Assembly: GCA_963777355.1 (NCBI GenBank)
Contig: CAVZQK010000080.1
Span: 310,001 to 374,000 of the forward strand
From: DATJHM01 sp963777355
GTDB lineage: Bacteria; Chloroflexota; Ktedonobacteria; Ktedonobacterales; Ktedonobacteraceae
DNA: 64,000 nt
Direction: 5' to 3'
Positions 45,468-53,918 of the stretch are shown piece after piece. The position numbers and the translations under genes are program-made. Every line of letters begins with the position of its first letter. The first letter of the stretch is position 1. The notes under the pieces were generated by a model. That model was not told the DNA's origin. It ran no database searches and saw only the letters and a list, made by a program, of their open reading frames with translations.

Positions 45468-48092
45468 ATGAATGAACTGGAACGCCCGGATGCTGTACAA
45501 GCGTTATCTGAACATGTGTATCCTCTGGTGGCGCTAATAAATATTGTTGCGTTTCCTCATAATCGTCATGCTTTACAAATAGCACGCGAGAAAAGTGTTC
45601 GCGCTGTTGAAGAAGCTATGATGCGCTCGGATCGTATGCTTGTTACCGCTACACAGCGCAATGCAGACCTGGATGACCCTCAACCCAAAGATGTTTTTTC
45701 TTTCGGTACTCTCGTCGAGGTCTCGACTATGCATCGACAACAGGATGGTAGTCTTCAGGTTCTGCTTAAAGGTATTAGCCGTGTACGCCTTGAGGCGTAT
45801 GTCGATGAAGAGCCTTTTATGCGTGTTCAAGTCGAGGTCGCCCCAGAAACTCAGGGGAAGGGCCCTCAGGCTGATGCATTGGTACGCCATGCTACCAATC
45901 TGTTTGAACGCTATGCTCAGCTTAATCGACGCTTCTCTGTCGAAGATATTAATTCAATTGTTGCCCTCAAAACAACTTCTCGCCTCTCTGATACTCTCGC
46001 TGCACACCTTGTTACCGATATGGAACAACAGCAAGATCTCCTCGAAACGCTCGATTCGGTTGAACGCCTTGAGAAGATCTGTGTGATTATGGGCAATGAG
46101 ATTGAAATTCTTGAACTTGAAAGTACTATCCGCAGCCGCGTTCGCTCTCAGGTTGATCGCACGCAAAAAGAGTTTTATCTGCGTGAACAACTTCGTGCCA
46201 TTCAAGAAGAATTGGGTATGGAGACTTCTTCTGAGGCCGATGACTTGCGGGCAAAGCTGAAAGAAAAGGCTCTGCCCTCAGATGCTGAACTGAAAGTTCG
46301 TAAAGAGATTGATCGCCTGGAACGCACTCCTTCTCAATCAGCTGAGCTTACGGTGATTCGCTCTTATATCGATTGGGTGCTGGCTCTTCCCTGGTCCGAT
46401 CGTAGCCCCGATTCTTTCGATATTGAACTGACACGCCGCGTGCTCGATGAAGACCATTATGGCCTGGAAGGTATTAAAGAACGAATTATTGAGTTCCTCG
46501 CGGTTCGCCAACTTCGTCAGAAGATGGCTGAACGTGTCCTTAGCAACGAGCGCGGCAATAGCCAGGGCCAGATTCTCTGCTTCATTGGCCCCCCAGGCGT
46601 TGGTAAGACTTCTCTTGGTCATTCTATTGCCCGCGCTCTTGGCCGCAAATTTGCACGTATCTCTCTCGGTGGTGTCCACGATGAGGCCGAGATTCGCGGC
46701 CATCGCCGCACGTATGTCGGCGCACTCCCTGGCCGTATTATTCAAAGTATGAAGACGGTCGGTGTACGCAATCCTGTCTTCTTACTCGATGAGATCGATA
46801 AACTTTCGTCTGAGTATCGAGGCGATCCTGCCGCCGCTCTTTTAGAGGTTCTTGATCCTCAACAGAATTATTCTTTTACGGATCATTATCTGGAGCTTCC
46901 CTTCGATCTCTCTGAAGTCTTTTTCATTTGTACTGGCAATGTAAAGTATCAGATTCCTCGCGCTCTGGCCGATCGTATGGATATTATTGATCTGCCTGGT
47001 TATATGCTCGAAGAGAAGGTCAATATTGGTTTGCGCCATCTTTTTCCTAGAGTATTGCAAGAACATGGATTGACTCCTGAACAGGTGAAAATTCCACAGA
47101 CGACTATGCAACATATTGTGACTGATTATACCCGCGAGGCCGGTGTCCGTAATCTGGAACGCCAGCTCGCTACTGTCTGTCGCAAAGCTGCTATGCGCGT
47201 CCTGGCAAAGCCAGGTACCCATCTGCGCTTGAATACGAATAATCTCGACCAGTATCTTGGCACTCCTCGCTATAGTACTACTCCACCTCTCCAGACTAGC
47301 CAGGCTGGCGCTGCAATGGGCCTCGGCGTGACTGAAATGGGCGGCCTGACTCTGCCTGTTGAGGTCGTAACTATGGTCGGTAAGGGTGATTTGATTGTTA
47401 CTGGCCAGCTCGGCGATGTTATGCGTGAGTCGGCAATAGCTGCCCTTTCTTATATCCGTACGAAAACTCAGGAATTACATATAGATCCTAACTTCCAGGA
47501 TACCCTCGATCTACATATTCACCTTCCTGATAATGCTCTTCCAAAGGAAGGCCCTTCCGCCGGTATTACAATCGCTACTGCCTTGATCTCTGCTCTGACT
47601 CACCGCCCTGTCCGCGCTAATCTGGCTATGACTGGTGAGGTTACTCTGCTCGGAAGCGTTCTTCCTATCGGCGGCTTAAAAGAAAAGGTTCTTGCTGCTC
47701 AACAGGCTAATATTACAAATCTGATTATTCCTGCTGAAAATAAAAAAGATCTTTCCGAGATTCCTGCCAAAATTCGTCAGCGCATGCATTTTATTCTGGT
47801 GGATAATATGGAGCAGGTAATCGCTGCCGCTCTTTTACCAGAGTATCCTGAACAGGGGAAGCAGGATAATGCTGCCGATGAACCTGTCTCTCTTCACTTC
47901 AATGAACGCATGTCACCAGTACATCACGATCCACATTCTCAACACGAGAGTATCTCGGCTGATGAACAGGATGACGAGAATGATGCTAGCTCTACAAATC
48001 CTCCCACGTTTTTGCATCCTTCTTCCGAATTTGGCAAGAATGGTTACTATCCTTCCGCCCATGCAAAACATGATACGGTTGACCCTTTATAA
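45468..48092 (+). CDS. lon: Lon ATP-dependent protease
   Basis: Homo-oligomeric AAA+ protease for damaged and regulatory proteins. The N-terminal substrate domain spans residues about 15-210. Walker A is IGPPGVGKTSLGHSIA, Walker B is VFLLDEIDKL, and DMIDLPGY-like MDIIDLPGYMLEEK follows. The protease domain has KEGPSAGITIA, with the catalytic Ser, and the catalytic Lys in GGLKEKVLAAQ. 874 residues; the last 75 or so form an acidic/His-rich extension (ADEQDDENDASS) not needed in standard Lon. It follows clpX by 72 bp with AGGAGAGA upstream of ATG 45468. Confidence 0.96.
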   Translation: MNELERPDAVQALSEHVYPLVALINIVAFPHNRHALQIAREKSVRAVEEAMMRSDRMLVTATQRNADLDDPQPKDVFSFGTLVEVSTMHRQQDGSLQVLLKGISRVRLEAYVDEEPFMRVQVEVAPETQGKGPQADALVRHATNLFERYAQLNRRFSVEDINSIVALKTTSRLSDTLAAHLVTDMEQQQDLLETLDSVERLEKICVIMGNEIEILELESTIRSRVRSQVDRTQKEFYLREQLRAIQEELGMETSSEADDLRAKLKEKALPSDAELKVRKEIDRLERTPSQSAELTVIRSYIDWVLALPWSDRSPDSFDIELTRRVLDEDHYGLEGIKERIIEFLAVRQLRQKMAERVLSNERGNSQGQILCFIGPPGVGKTSLGHSIARALGRKFARISLGGVHDEAEIRGHRRTYVGALPGRIIQSMKTVGVRNPVFLLDEIDKLSSEYRGDPAAALLEVLDPQQNYSFTDHYLELPFDLSEVFFICTGNVKYQIPRALADRMDIIDLPGYMLEEKVNIGLRHLFPRVLQEHGLTPEQVKIPQTTMQHIVTDYTREAGVRNLERQLATVCRKAAMRVLAKPGTHLRLNTNNLDQYLGTPRYSTTPPLQTSQAGAAMGLGVTEMGGLTLPVEVVTMVGKGDLIVTGQLGDVMRESAIAALSYIRTKTQELHIDPNFQDTLDLHIHLPDNALPKEGPSAGITIATALISALTHRPVRANLAMTGEVTLLGSVLPIGGLKEKVLAAQQANITNLIIPAENKKDLSEIPAKIRQRMHFILVDNMEQVIAAALLPEYPEQGKQDNAADEPVSLHFNERMSPVHHDPHSQHESISADEQDDENDASSTNPPTFLHPSSEFGKNGYYPSAHAKHDTVDPL

Positions 48093-48130
48093 TTTGTGCT
48101 TTCGCTCGTTATACTAGTAGAAGGAAAAGC

Positions 48131-48156
48131 AAGTAAGGAGCTTTAGCTTCTTACTT
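48131..48156 (+). terminator. Hairpin downstream of lon
   Basis: GTAAGGAGC pairs with GCTTCTTAC (one G-T) with a four-base loop, 40 bp after the lon stop. No strong T run follows, so termination efficiency is uncertain. Confidence 0.4.
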
Positions 48157-48441
48157 CCTTGCTCTTAAGCAAGAGATGTTTGGCAAATTTATTTTCTTGT
48201 ATCTGTTGCAGAATCACAACTGTTTAACGGCCATTACGTATATATCCAAATATGACAAACTGCTCTCAGGCTGTTGGCTCAGGTGAATACGTTACTCTAA
48301 GAGTGCGCCGTTTAAATCCGTTTTATGTTGTGGATATGAGGCAGATGAATTATTATTAGACTGCCAGGCTGAATCAGGTTTTCTGTCTCTTGCTTCATGA
48401 ACTTATGTTTTTTGTATGAGACAAAGAGAGGTAGTGGCATC
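48157..48441. other. Intergenic region between lon and DUF4870 gene
   Basis: No supported gene in the roughly 285 bp after the lon hairpin. In-frame codons from ATG 48397 precede the preferred start of the next gene and are probably untranslated leader. Confidence 0.4.
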
Positions 48442-49090
48442 ATGAGTTATCAGGGACAAGATCCTAACTCCGGACAATACGGTGGGTATAACCCTCAACA
48501 ACCAACTGATCCTTATAGCGGTCAGCAGTATGGGCAACCGGGTGGTTATGGCCAGCAACCGCCTATCCCTGAACAGCCTTCATATGGCCAGCAGCAACCT
48601 CCATATGGTCAACAGCAACCCCCATACGGGCAACAGCAACCTCCATACGGACAGCAGCAACCCCCATACGGGCAACAGCAACAATTTGGCGGCTACCAGG
48701 CACCCTTTGGTGCGCCATCTGGTCCAACAGCTAGCGGCCTTTCTCAGAATACCGCTGCCGGATTAAGCTATCTTTTCGGTTGGGTCACAGGCTTGATTTT
48801 CTTTTTAATTGAGAAGCAGAATCGCTTCGTACGCTTCAATGCTATGCAGTCTATTCTTTTCTCAGGAGTATTGTTTATTGTTGGCCTTATTACTGAATTT
48901 TATCGTTGGTTTTACGGCCGGTACTTTCATCGCTTCGATCTTCGGCTGTCTTACTGGCTTAGTTACCCTTGCTTTCTTTGTAATTTGGATCATTTGCATG
49001 GTTAATGCGTTTCAGGGCAAGACGTTCAAACTGCCTTATATCGGAGATATTGCTGAACGCTACGTCGATACTGGTGTTTTCAAGCTCTAA
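48442..49090 (+). pseudogene. DUF4870-type membrane protein with Gln/Pro/Tyr repeat head, frameshifted
   Basis: The N-terminal 80 residues are low complexity (SGQYGGYNPQQPTDPYSG then repeated PPYGQQQ). A DUF4870/TIC20-like domain follows: NTAAGLSYLFGWVTGLIFFLIEKQ, NRFVRFNAMQSILF and a TM. The frame breaks at the TTTT of 48898-48901. Removing one T gives EFIVGFTAGTFIASIFGCLTG, a last TM and GKTFKLPYIGDIAERY, ending at 49090. The ORF as read ends early at 49005. ATG 48442 is preferred because GAGAGGT precedes it. Function of the family is unknown. Confidence 0.78.
48579..48685 (+). repeat. Coding tandem repeat, 21-bp unit
   Basis: About five copies of a 21-base unit coding PPYGQQQ, with synonymous differences (CCATATGGTCAACAGCAACC-like). 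Replication slippage can change copy number without frameshift. Confidence 0.85.
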
Positions 49091-49155
49091 TCTTAAGCGC
49101 GATCACTCGAAAGAATACGTAGCGATAGCGCAATTCTTCAGTTGCTTGATACCAT

Positions 49156-49428
49156 TCATGTAGGAATCAGAGAAGCCTTTTCTCGCATTGTATGGCATTT
49201 CTGGCAGAGGTAGCCAGGCCTCATTCCTACATGATTGCTGTTTTTTGTTATAATGACGTTCAGGACATTCTTGCACTCGATGATGGGGAGACCTGGAAAG
49301 GTAACGCCACACTCCCAACAACTGAGATACCAATACGCTCTGTTCTCTACTAGCGTGATGAGGCGTAGAAAGAGGAAATGAAAAATATTATCTCTGATAC
49401 TTTTCTTGAAATTCTTCAGGAAATGCAC
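49156..49428 (-). CDS. Possible small Cys-rich (zinc-ribbon-like) protein
   Basis: A 90-residue frame with CWECG and CQKCH pairs spaced about 37 residues apart and an extra EC between them, consistent with a zinc ribbon. The first part overlaps the 3' end of the preceding hypothetical gene in another frame and looks less protein-like. The real protein may begin within VENRAYWYLSCWECG. No clear ribosome site. It could be a decayed or chance frame. Confidence 0.3.
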   Translation of the reverse strand: MHFLKNFKKSIRDNIFHFLFLRLITLVENRAYWYLSCWECGVTFPGLPIIECKNVLNVIITKNSNHVGMRPGYLCQKCHTMREKASLIPT

Positions 49429-49723
49429 TCAGAGGAAATTGCAATCCTTCCATTCCGTCACGCGTAATTACTTCGTAGATCGCAAAATTATCCGGAAAAG
49501 TAATCTCGTAGCGCACAGAATGTAATCTTGGATAAAGCTCCGTCTTTATTGTACCCGTAGGGAAATGAGCCCGAAAATAGGAATCATCGATCTGCTCAAT
49601 TGTTCCCCCATGCTCAAGGAAAATTGCCTCGATAGCATCCATTAGTTCCGGCTCATACTTTAAAGCCGTAATAGATGTGACTGGTAGTTGCTGTTGCATA
49701 TCCCATTTGTAGGTGTCTGACAT
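49388..49723 (-). CDS. Hypothetical protein, 111 residues
   Basis: A soluble acidic protein (ALKYEPELMDAIEAIFLEHGG, FRAHFPTGTIKTELYPRLH, YEVITRDGMEGLQFPL) with a mixed alpha/beta pattern and no known motif. A ribosome site AGGAGAG precedes ATG 49723. It lies 9 bp downstream of the next gene on the same strand, suggesting an operon of two. Function unknown. Confidence 0.6.
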   Translation of the reverse strand: MSDTYKWDMQQQLPVTSITALKYEPELMDAIEAIFLEHGGTIEQIDDSYFRAHFPTGTIKTELYPRLHSVRYEITFPDNFAIYEVITRDGMEGLQFPLSAFPEEFQEKYQR

Positions 49724-49732
49724 ATTTCTCTC

Positions 49733-50008
49733 CTATGATAGTATCTGTCGAGCAGAGTGGCTGAGAGACGTAGTCCACGTTGCCGGACGTTGCCATTGAA
49801 TATCCGCAAGCGAATAGCTGCAATGATTTAGATAATTGAAGGCGGCTAATACCTTCAATGCGGTCTCCTCACGACAGAAACCACCTATCTCAACTGCATA
49901 TGAATGCGCCAGTGGAACTCCCGCCGTTGTTGCAAGCACTTCTGAAGTAATATGTGCTTGTCTTCTTAGCACTAGCAATGTTGGTTTTTCATGAGGTACA
50001 TTTATCAT
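49733..50008 (-). CDS. Small XRE-like HTH protein
   Basis: 91 residues. The segment LVLRRQAHITSEVLATTAGVPL-AHSYAVEIGG-ETALKVLAAFNYL follows the five-helix pattern of Cro/CI-type HTH domains, where glycine (AGV) marks the turn. It is shorter and more degenerate than a classical XRE domain, so DNA binding is tentative. GGAGCGATT-type site upstream of ATG 50008 (GAGAGAGGAGCG). It is paired with the hypothetical gene at 49388-49723. Confidence 0.55.
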   Translation of the reverse strand: MINVPHEKPTLLVLRRQAHITSEVLATTAGVPLAHSYAVEIGGFCREETALKVLAAFNYLNHCSYSLADIQWQRPATWTTSLSHSARQILS

Positions 50009-50311
50009 AATCGCTCCTCTCTCTTTGAAGCTCTTTATCCATCCTGAGCTAAGTATAGTCGAAGAGATGTAAATAATACATAAACGTGATCTATCTTCTC
50101 GTAAAAAATATGTAAACTCGAAATAGGCTTATTAAAAAGTCCTATTTTAGCAACGTTACTCGTTTCTGCTACTTACCATAAGTACATAGGCTTTGCATAA
50201 AATTGATAAAGAGGCTACTATTGTCAGGAGATAACGAGAATGTATCTAAAATCAGCGTAGAATCTGGCTACAATGACTGGGCTTTAGACATGTTCTGAGG
50301 AGATGTGGAAG
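50009..50311. other. Divergent intergenic region
   Basis: 303 bp, AT-rich, between the XRE-like gene (minus) and the small membrane protein (plus). No gene or clear regulatory motif seen. Confidence 0.4.
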
Positions 50312-50539
50312 ATGGACAAGCAAAATACGCAGTTGACGTTAGGACTGATTATTCTCGGCGGCTTTGCTTTTATATATTGCTCCGACCTCTTTTTAACCAT
50401 ACGGGAGGTTTTCATTAAGGGAAATTGGCTTCCTCTCCTTTTGGTCATTATTTGTACGATATATGCCTTCCTTCAATATGGCTACCTCTATCTAAAAAAC
50501 AAAGAAGAACAAGAACGTCGCCGACCCCCCGCTCCATAG
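50312..50539 (+). CDS. Small two-TM membrane protein
   Basis: 75 residues with TM segments LTLGLIILGGFAFIYCSDLF and WLPLLLVIICTIYAFLQYGY and a charged C-terminus (KNKEEQERRRPPAP). ATG 50312 is preferred over ATG 50303 because GAGGAG is nine bases upstream of the former and directly abuts the latter. No family recognised. Confidence 0.6.
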   Translation: MDKQNTQLTLGLIILGGFAFIYCSDLFLTIREVFIKGNWLPLLLVIICTIYAFLQYGYLYLKNKEEQERRRPPAP

Positions 50540-50622
50540 GATTCATAAAATTGGGTAAAAGCGTCCTGCGGTTAGCATTGAGATAGATTGTCCCTTTTAT
50601 AAATGCTTAATTGCTGTTTTTA

Positions 50623-52194
50623 CTACGAAGTAGCTGGGTGAATAGGGACGCGTTGAGGAGAGAGGGTATAGCGTTGCGCATCAAAGTGGCGCGTTCTATG
50701 CCGGAACTCAAAGGTAAAACCCGGCCAGATTGTTGTATTTCGACCGTGAACATCTAGATACCAGCTTTTACATCCTGATGTCCAGACTGTCCCTTTCATA
50801 CGCCGTTGCATCTCCACATTGAATGCCTCTTGCGTTTCTGGCTGTACGTCAATCTCCTGCACATGCCTCCGCTCCATGATCCGCAAACAGTCGAGAATAT
50901 AGGTAACCTGGGCTTCAATCATATATACCATTGAGTTATGGCCTAGACCTGTATTTGGACCGATAAGCAAGAATAGATTAGGGAAGCCTGTAACTGTGGT
51001 TCCCAGATAGGCATGAGGACCAGACTCCCAGACGTTGGCAAGTAACTGGCCATTGCGTCCATGTACAAATTGGGGTAACTGTGTATCTGTTACATGGAAG
51101 CCTGTCCCACAAATAATAGTATCAATTTCGCGCTCTCGCCCATCCTCAGTTATAATGCTGTGCGCCCGCACCTCACGGATTCTATCGGTAACCACCTCCA
51201 CATTGGGCTGTGTAACTGCTGGATAGAAGTCATCAGAAAGAAGAACACGTTTACAACCCATTTCATAGTGAGGGGTGAGCTTTGCTCGGAGTTCAGGATC
51301 AGGTACCTGCTTTTCCAGGTGATGCCGCGCAAGTTGAGCGCCCGCCTCCAGCATATCGCGTTTATAGACGAAGCCTAGCGCGGTAAGTTCATGCAACCAG
51401 TACATTTTCTCTCTCACTAGACGTTGCATAATGGGCAAAAAACGAAACATTCTTTGCTGCCAGAGCGGAATTGGCTGATCTCCACGAGGAAGAATCCAGG
51501 GCGGCGTTCGCTGGAATAGGGCGATCTGCTCCACTTTTGGCTGAATCAGGGGCACAAACTGAATTGCTGATGCACCTGTACCTATCACGGCAACACGCTT
51601 TTTCGTTAAGTCGTAATCATGTCGCCATCTCGCCGAATGAAATAATGTCCCCTCGAAGCGTTCAAGACCTGGAAGAGAAGGCAGCGAGGGTTCACAGAGA
51701 GGCCCATTGCCAAGAATAAATACGTCGGCCTGAAATTGACCCTGGGTGGTGGTAATGTACCAGCTTTGCTCGGCCTCGCTCCAGGATGCATCCAGTAGTC
51801 TGTTATTCCAACGAATATGCGGATAAATGCCAAATCGCCTCGCACAACGTCGCAGATAGATCTGAATCTCGCGCTGCGAAGAGTAGGTACGGCTCCAGGA
51901 AGGATTAAGTGCGAAGGAGAATGAGTACAGATGAGATTGAATATCGCAAGCACACCCCGGATAGGTATTATCTCGCCATGTCCCACCAATATCCGTCGCC
52001 TGCTCGATTATGACGAAGTCATCTATGCCTCGTTGCTTCAAGCGTATCGCCATGCCCAGGCCAGAGAAGCCTGTTCCTAGAATAGCTATACGCACATGCG
52101 TTTTATCGTGAATCGCTTCATCTGAAAACGTTGGATGCAGGCGGTTGTTAGCAACCGTTTTGCTACCGCTTCGTTGCGTGAAAACCTGGAACAT
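50623..52194 (-). CDS. Baeyer-Villiger-type flavin monooxygenase
   Basis: FAD/NADPH-dependent oxygenase that inserts oxygen next to a carbonyl or oxidises heteroatoms. 523 residues. First Rossmann motif is IAILGTGFSGLGMAIRL, second is VAVIGTGASAIQFVPLI. Between them is FEGTLFHSARWRHD, the FxGxxxHxxxW(P/D) fingerprint of BVMOs. Conserved GTWRDNTYPGCACDI and ICGTGFHVTD follow. ATG 52194 has GGAG eight bases upstream; the frame extends to 52308 but those residues are not family-like. Substrate unknown. It is downstream of the Gfo gene on the same strand, with a hairpin between. Confidence 0.92.
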   Translation of the reverse strand: MFQVFTQRSGSKTVANNRLHPTFSDEAIHDKTHVRIAILGTGFSGLGMAIRLKQRGIDDFVIIEQATDIGGTWRDNTYPGCACDIQSHLYSFSFALNPSWSRTYSSQREIQIYLRRCARRFGIYPHIRWNNRLLDASWSEAEQSWYITTTQGQFQADVFILGNGPLCEPSLPSLPGLERFEGTLFHSARWRHDYDLTKKRVAVIGTGASAIQFVPLIQPKVEQIALFQRTPPWILPRGDQPIPLWQQRMFRFLPIMQRLVREKMYWLHELTALGFVYKRDMLEAGAQLARHHLEKQVPDPELRAKLTPHYEMGCKRVLLSDDFYPAVTQPNVEVVTDRIREVRAHSIITEDGREREIDTIICGTGFHVTDTQLPQFVHGRNGQLLANVWESGPHAYLGTTVTGFPNLFLLIGPNTGLGHNSMVYMIEAQVTYILDCLRIMERRHVQEIDVQPETQEAFNVEMQRRMKGTVWTSGCKSWYLDVHGRNTTIWPGFTFEFRHRTRHFDAQRYTLSPQRVPIHPATS

Positions 52195-52308
52195 AAGTGT
52201 CTCCACCACAGAGATATATCCTGATGCTATAAAGTATATCATAGGATTGCAGCATACAAATATCTCTGCAAAAAGTTGTATGCTATCTTCTCTTACCCTT
52301 GTTAGCAA

Positions 52309-52329
52309 GGACAGGGAAAAACCCTGTCC
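52309..52329. terminator. Hairpin between Gfo and monooxygenase genes
   Basis: GGACAGGG pairs with CCCTGTCC around five A. No T run follows on the minus strand, so it may be a weak terminator or a processing site between two co-directional genes. Confidence 0.45.
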
Positions 52330-52345
52330 GCCTCCACTCTACTTT

Positions 52346-53656
52346 CTATTTTTCTGGCAGTACGAAAAGATCATCAATCACAACTTTACATCCCGTTTTC
52401 ATAGCGTTGTTGGCTGCGATACCAACGAGGATAGAGGCGGCCCCATCGATATGTGAGGCGGCACGTTGAAATGGATCAACTGGCGCGTTGGGCGCGAATA
52501 GCTGCTGAAGCAAGATGGGATCACCCCCACCATGTCCGCCCTCACCTACTGGTACCTCAACATCATAGCCTTCTCCGAACATTGGATATGCTCGGATGCT
52601 TGCATTCTTGAAAGGTCCCTTGCTCGCATTTGAAATTGCTTTGTTATCTCCCTGAAAGTGGTTAATACTCTCTACTACATCTAGCTCGATACGCCCCTTC
52701 GTTCCGGTGATGGCCACGCGCAATCCTTCCCAGGGCGAATAAGCAATGAGATTATAAGAAAGCAATACGCCATTGCGGTATCGGACGGCCACGCACAATG
52801 TATCCTCGATAGTTATTGGCTCTCCAAAGACATTCCGATCTCGTAAATATCCTGTCTCTTTTTCTGCCGCCCGGTAAAGACCTCTGAACATCTCGTTGGA
52901 ATCCAGTGATAAGGCAAAAGGATCGTTCGCTGCTTCTGCTATACCCGTATAACGATTATACGTATAATGCTCGCCCCGCTCTTCGGCATTCTTTTTACCA
53001 TAAAATTTCAGATCCCCAAGCGCAACGACATCGCGAGCATACGAATCAATCCACCAGTTGACCAGATCAAAGTGGTGTGTCGCTTTATGCACAAGCAACC
53101 CCCCGCTATTCTGCTTTTCACGATGCCACCTTCGGAAGTAGTCCGCACCATGACTTGTATCCAACAACCAGGCAAAGTTAACTGCCAGCGGTTTCCCTAC
53201 CACTCCGTTCATTACTAGCTCACGGAATCGCGTATAGGCAGGCGTATAACGATAATTAAAACTTACCCGCAATGATCTCCCCGTACGCTCAATGGTCTGG
53301 ATAATGGCATTCATCTTCTCTAGATCAGTCGTCATAGGTTTTTCGGTAATAACATCACAGCCTGCTTCCATCGCTTGCGTAATGTAGATGTGATGCGTAG
53401 AATCCATAGTTGTAACAATAACGACATCAGGTTTGCTTTCGGCAATCATGAGCGCAAATTGATCGGCATGATAGGTCGCTATCGGCTCTATCCCTGCTAT
53501 ATCTAATAAGCGCTGGTTATACCAATCCATACGTATCTGGCTCAAATCACAAAAAGCGACGAGTTCCGCGACCTCACGATAGGTTGTAATTAACGCGTCG
53601 ATAAACATTCGGGAGCGCGAACCTGTACCAACGAGTGCGTAACGTTTTTTTTGCAT
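52346..53656 (-). CDS. Gfo/Idh/MocA-family oxidoreductase
   Basis: NAD(P)-dependent sugar or inositol-type dehydrogenase of 436 residues. The Rossmann start is YALVGTGSRSRMFIDAL, and the conserved catalytic EKP motif is VITEKPMTTDLEKM. The C-terminal domain has LLVHKATHHFDLVNWWI, the usual HxxD dehydrogenase helix. The promoter contains a palindromic operator shared with the divergent LacI-type gene, so expression is probably controlled by that repressor. The sugar substrate cannot be told from sequence. Confidence 0.9.
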   Translation of the reverse strand: MQKKRYALVGTGSRSRMFIDALITTYREVAELVAFCDLSQIRMDWYNQRLLDIAGIEPIATYHADQFALMIAESKPDVVIVTTMDSTHHIYITQAMEAGCDVITEKPMTTDLEKMNAIIQTIERTGRSLRVSFNYRYTPAYTRFRELVMNGVVGKPLAVNFAWLLDTSHGADYFRRWHREKQNSGGLLVHKATHHFDLVNWWIDSYARDVVALGDLKFYGKKNAEERGEHYTYNRYTGIAEAANDPFALSLDSNEMFRGLYRAAEKETGYLRDRNVFGEPITIEDTLCVAVRYRNGVLLSYNLIAYSPWEGLRVAITGTKGRIELDVVESINHFQGDNKAISNASKGPFKNASIRAYPMFGEGYDVEVPVGEGGHGGGDPILLQQLFAPNAPVDPFQRAASHIDGAASILVGIAANNAMKTGCKVVIDDLFVLPEK

Positions 53657-53702
53657 ACTCTACCTTCTTTGTGGTCTTTTTCTCACAAGGCAATAACTTC
53701 AT

Positions 53703-53716
53703 TGTGATCGGTCACG
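53703..53716. promoter_or_regulatory. LacI-type operator at the Gfo promoter
   Basis: TGTGATCGGTCACG is one side-base away from the perfect palindrome at 53834-53847. It lies just downstream of the minus-strand -10, where a bound repressor would block transcription. Confidence 0.65.
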
Positions 53717-53719
53717 CCT

Positions 53720-53750
53720 ATTATATGCCTGATATTTTTCCAGAAATCAA
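53720..53750 (-). promoter_or_regulatory. Promoter of the Gfo gene
   Basis: On the minus strand TTGATT (53745-53750) and TATAAT (53720-53725) with a 19-base spacer, followed by the operator at 53703-53716. Confidence 0.55.
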
Positions 53751-53805
53751 GGGCTTTAGGCTCATCTTTTGAAAAATTAGACATAGGTATCCATAAAATC
53801 TACCA

Positions 53806-53834
53806 TTGACAAGCCCGGATTCGCCAGTTATAAT
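53806..53834 (+). promoter_or_regulatory. Consensus sigma-70 promoter of the lacI-type gene
   Basis: TTGACA (53806-53811), 17-base spacer, TATAAT (53829-53834). It matches consensus at all twelve positions and overlaps the operator by one base. Confidence 0.85.
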
Positions 53835-53847
53835 GTGATCGATCACA
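53834..53847. promoter_or_regulatory. Perfect palindromic LacI-type operator
   Basis: TGTGATCGATCACA, a 14-bp perfect palindrome with the central CG usual for LacI/GalR operators, directly after the -10 of the regulator's own promoter. Negative autoregulation is the natural reading. Confidence 0.75.
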
Positions 53848-53918
53848 CTTCATTTTTATCTCAATTGTGTGCAAACTGTGAGGCACGGCTTCGCAATTCA
53901 GTGGTAGTAGAGTGAGCA

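Noticed and set aside
48482..48766. Alternate-frame ORF in the repeat head of the DUF4870 gene
   Set aside because: It is an artefact of the 21-bp repeat, open in more than one frame.
49103..49333. Minus-strand 76-residue ORF
   Set aside because: Composition is not protein-like and it competes with the Cys-pair frame; no ribosome site.
50302..50302. CRISPR array anywhere in the window
   Set aside because: No set of regularly spaced identical repeats was seen; the repeats present are gene duplications or coding repeats.
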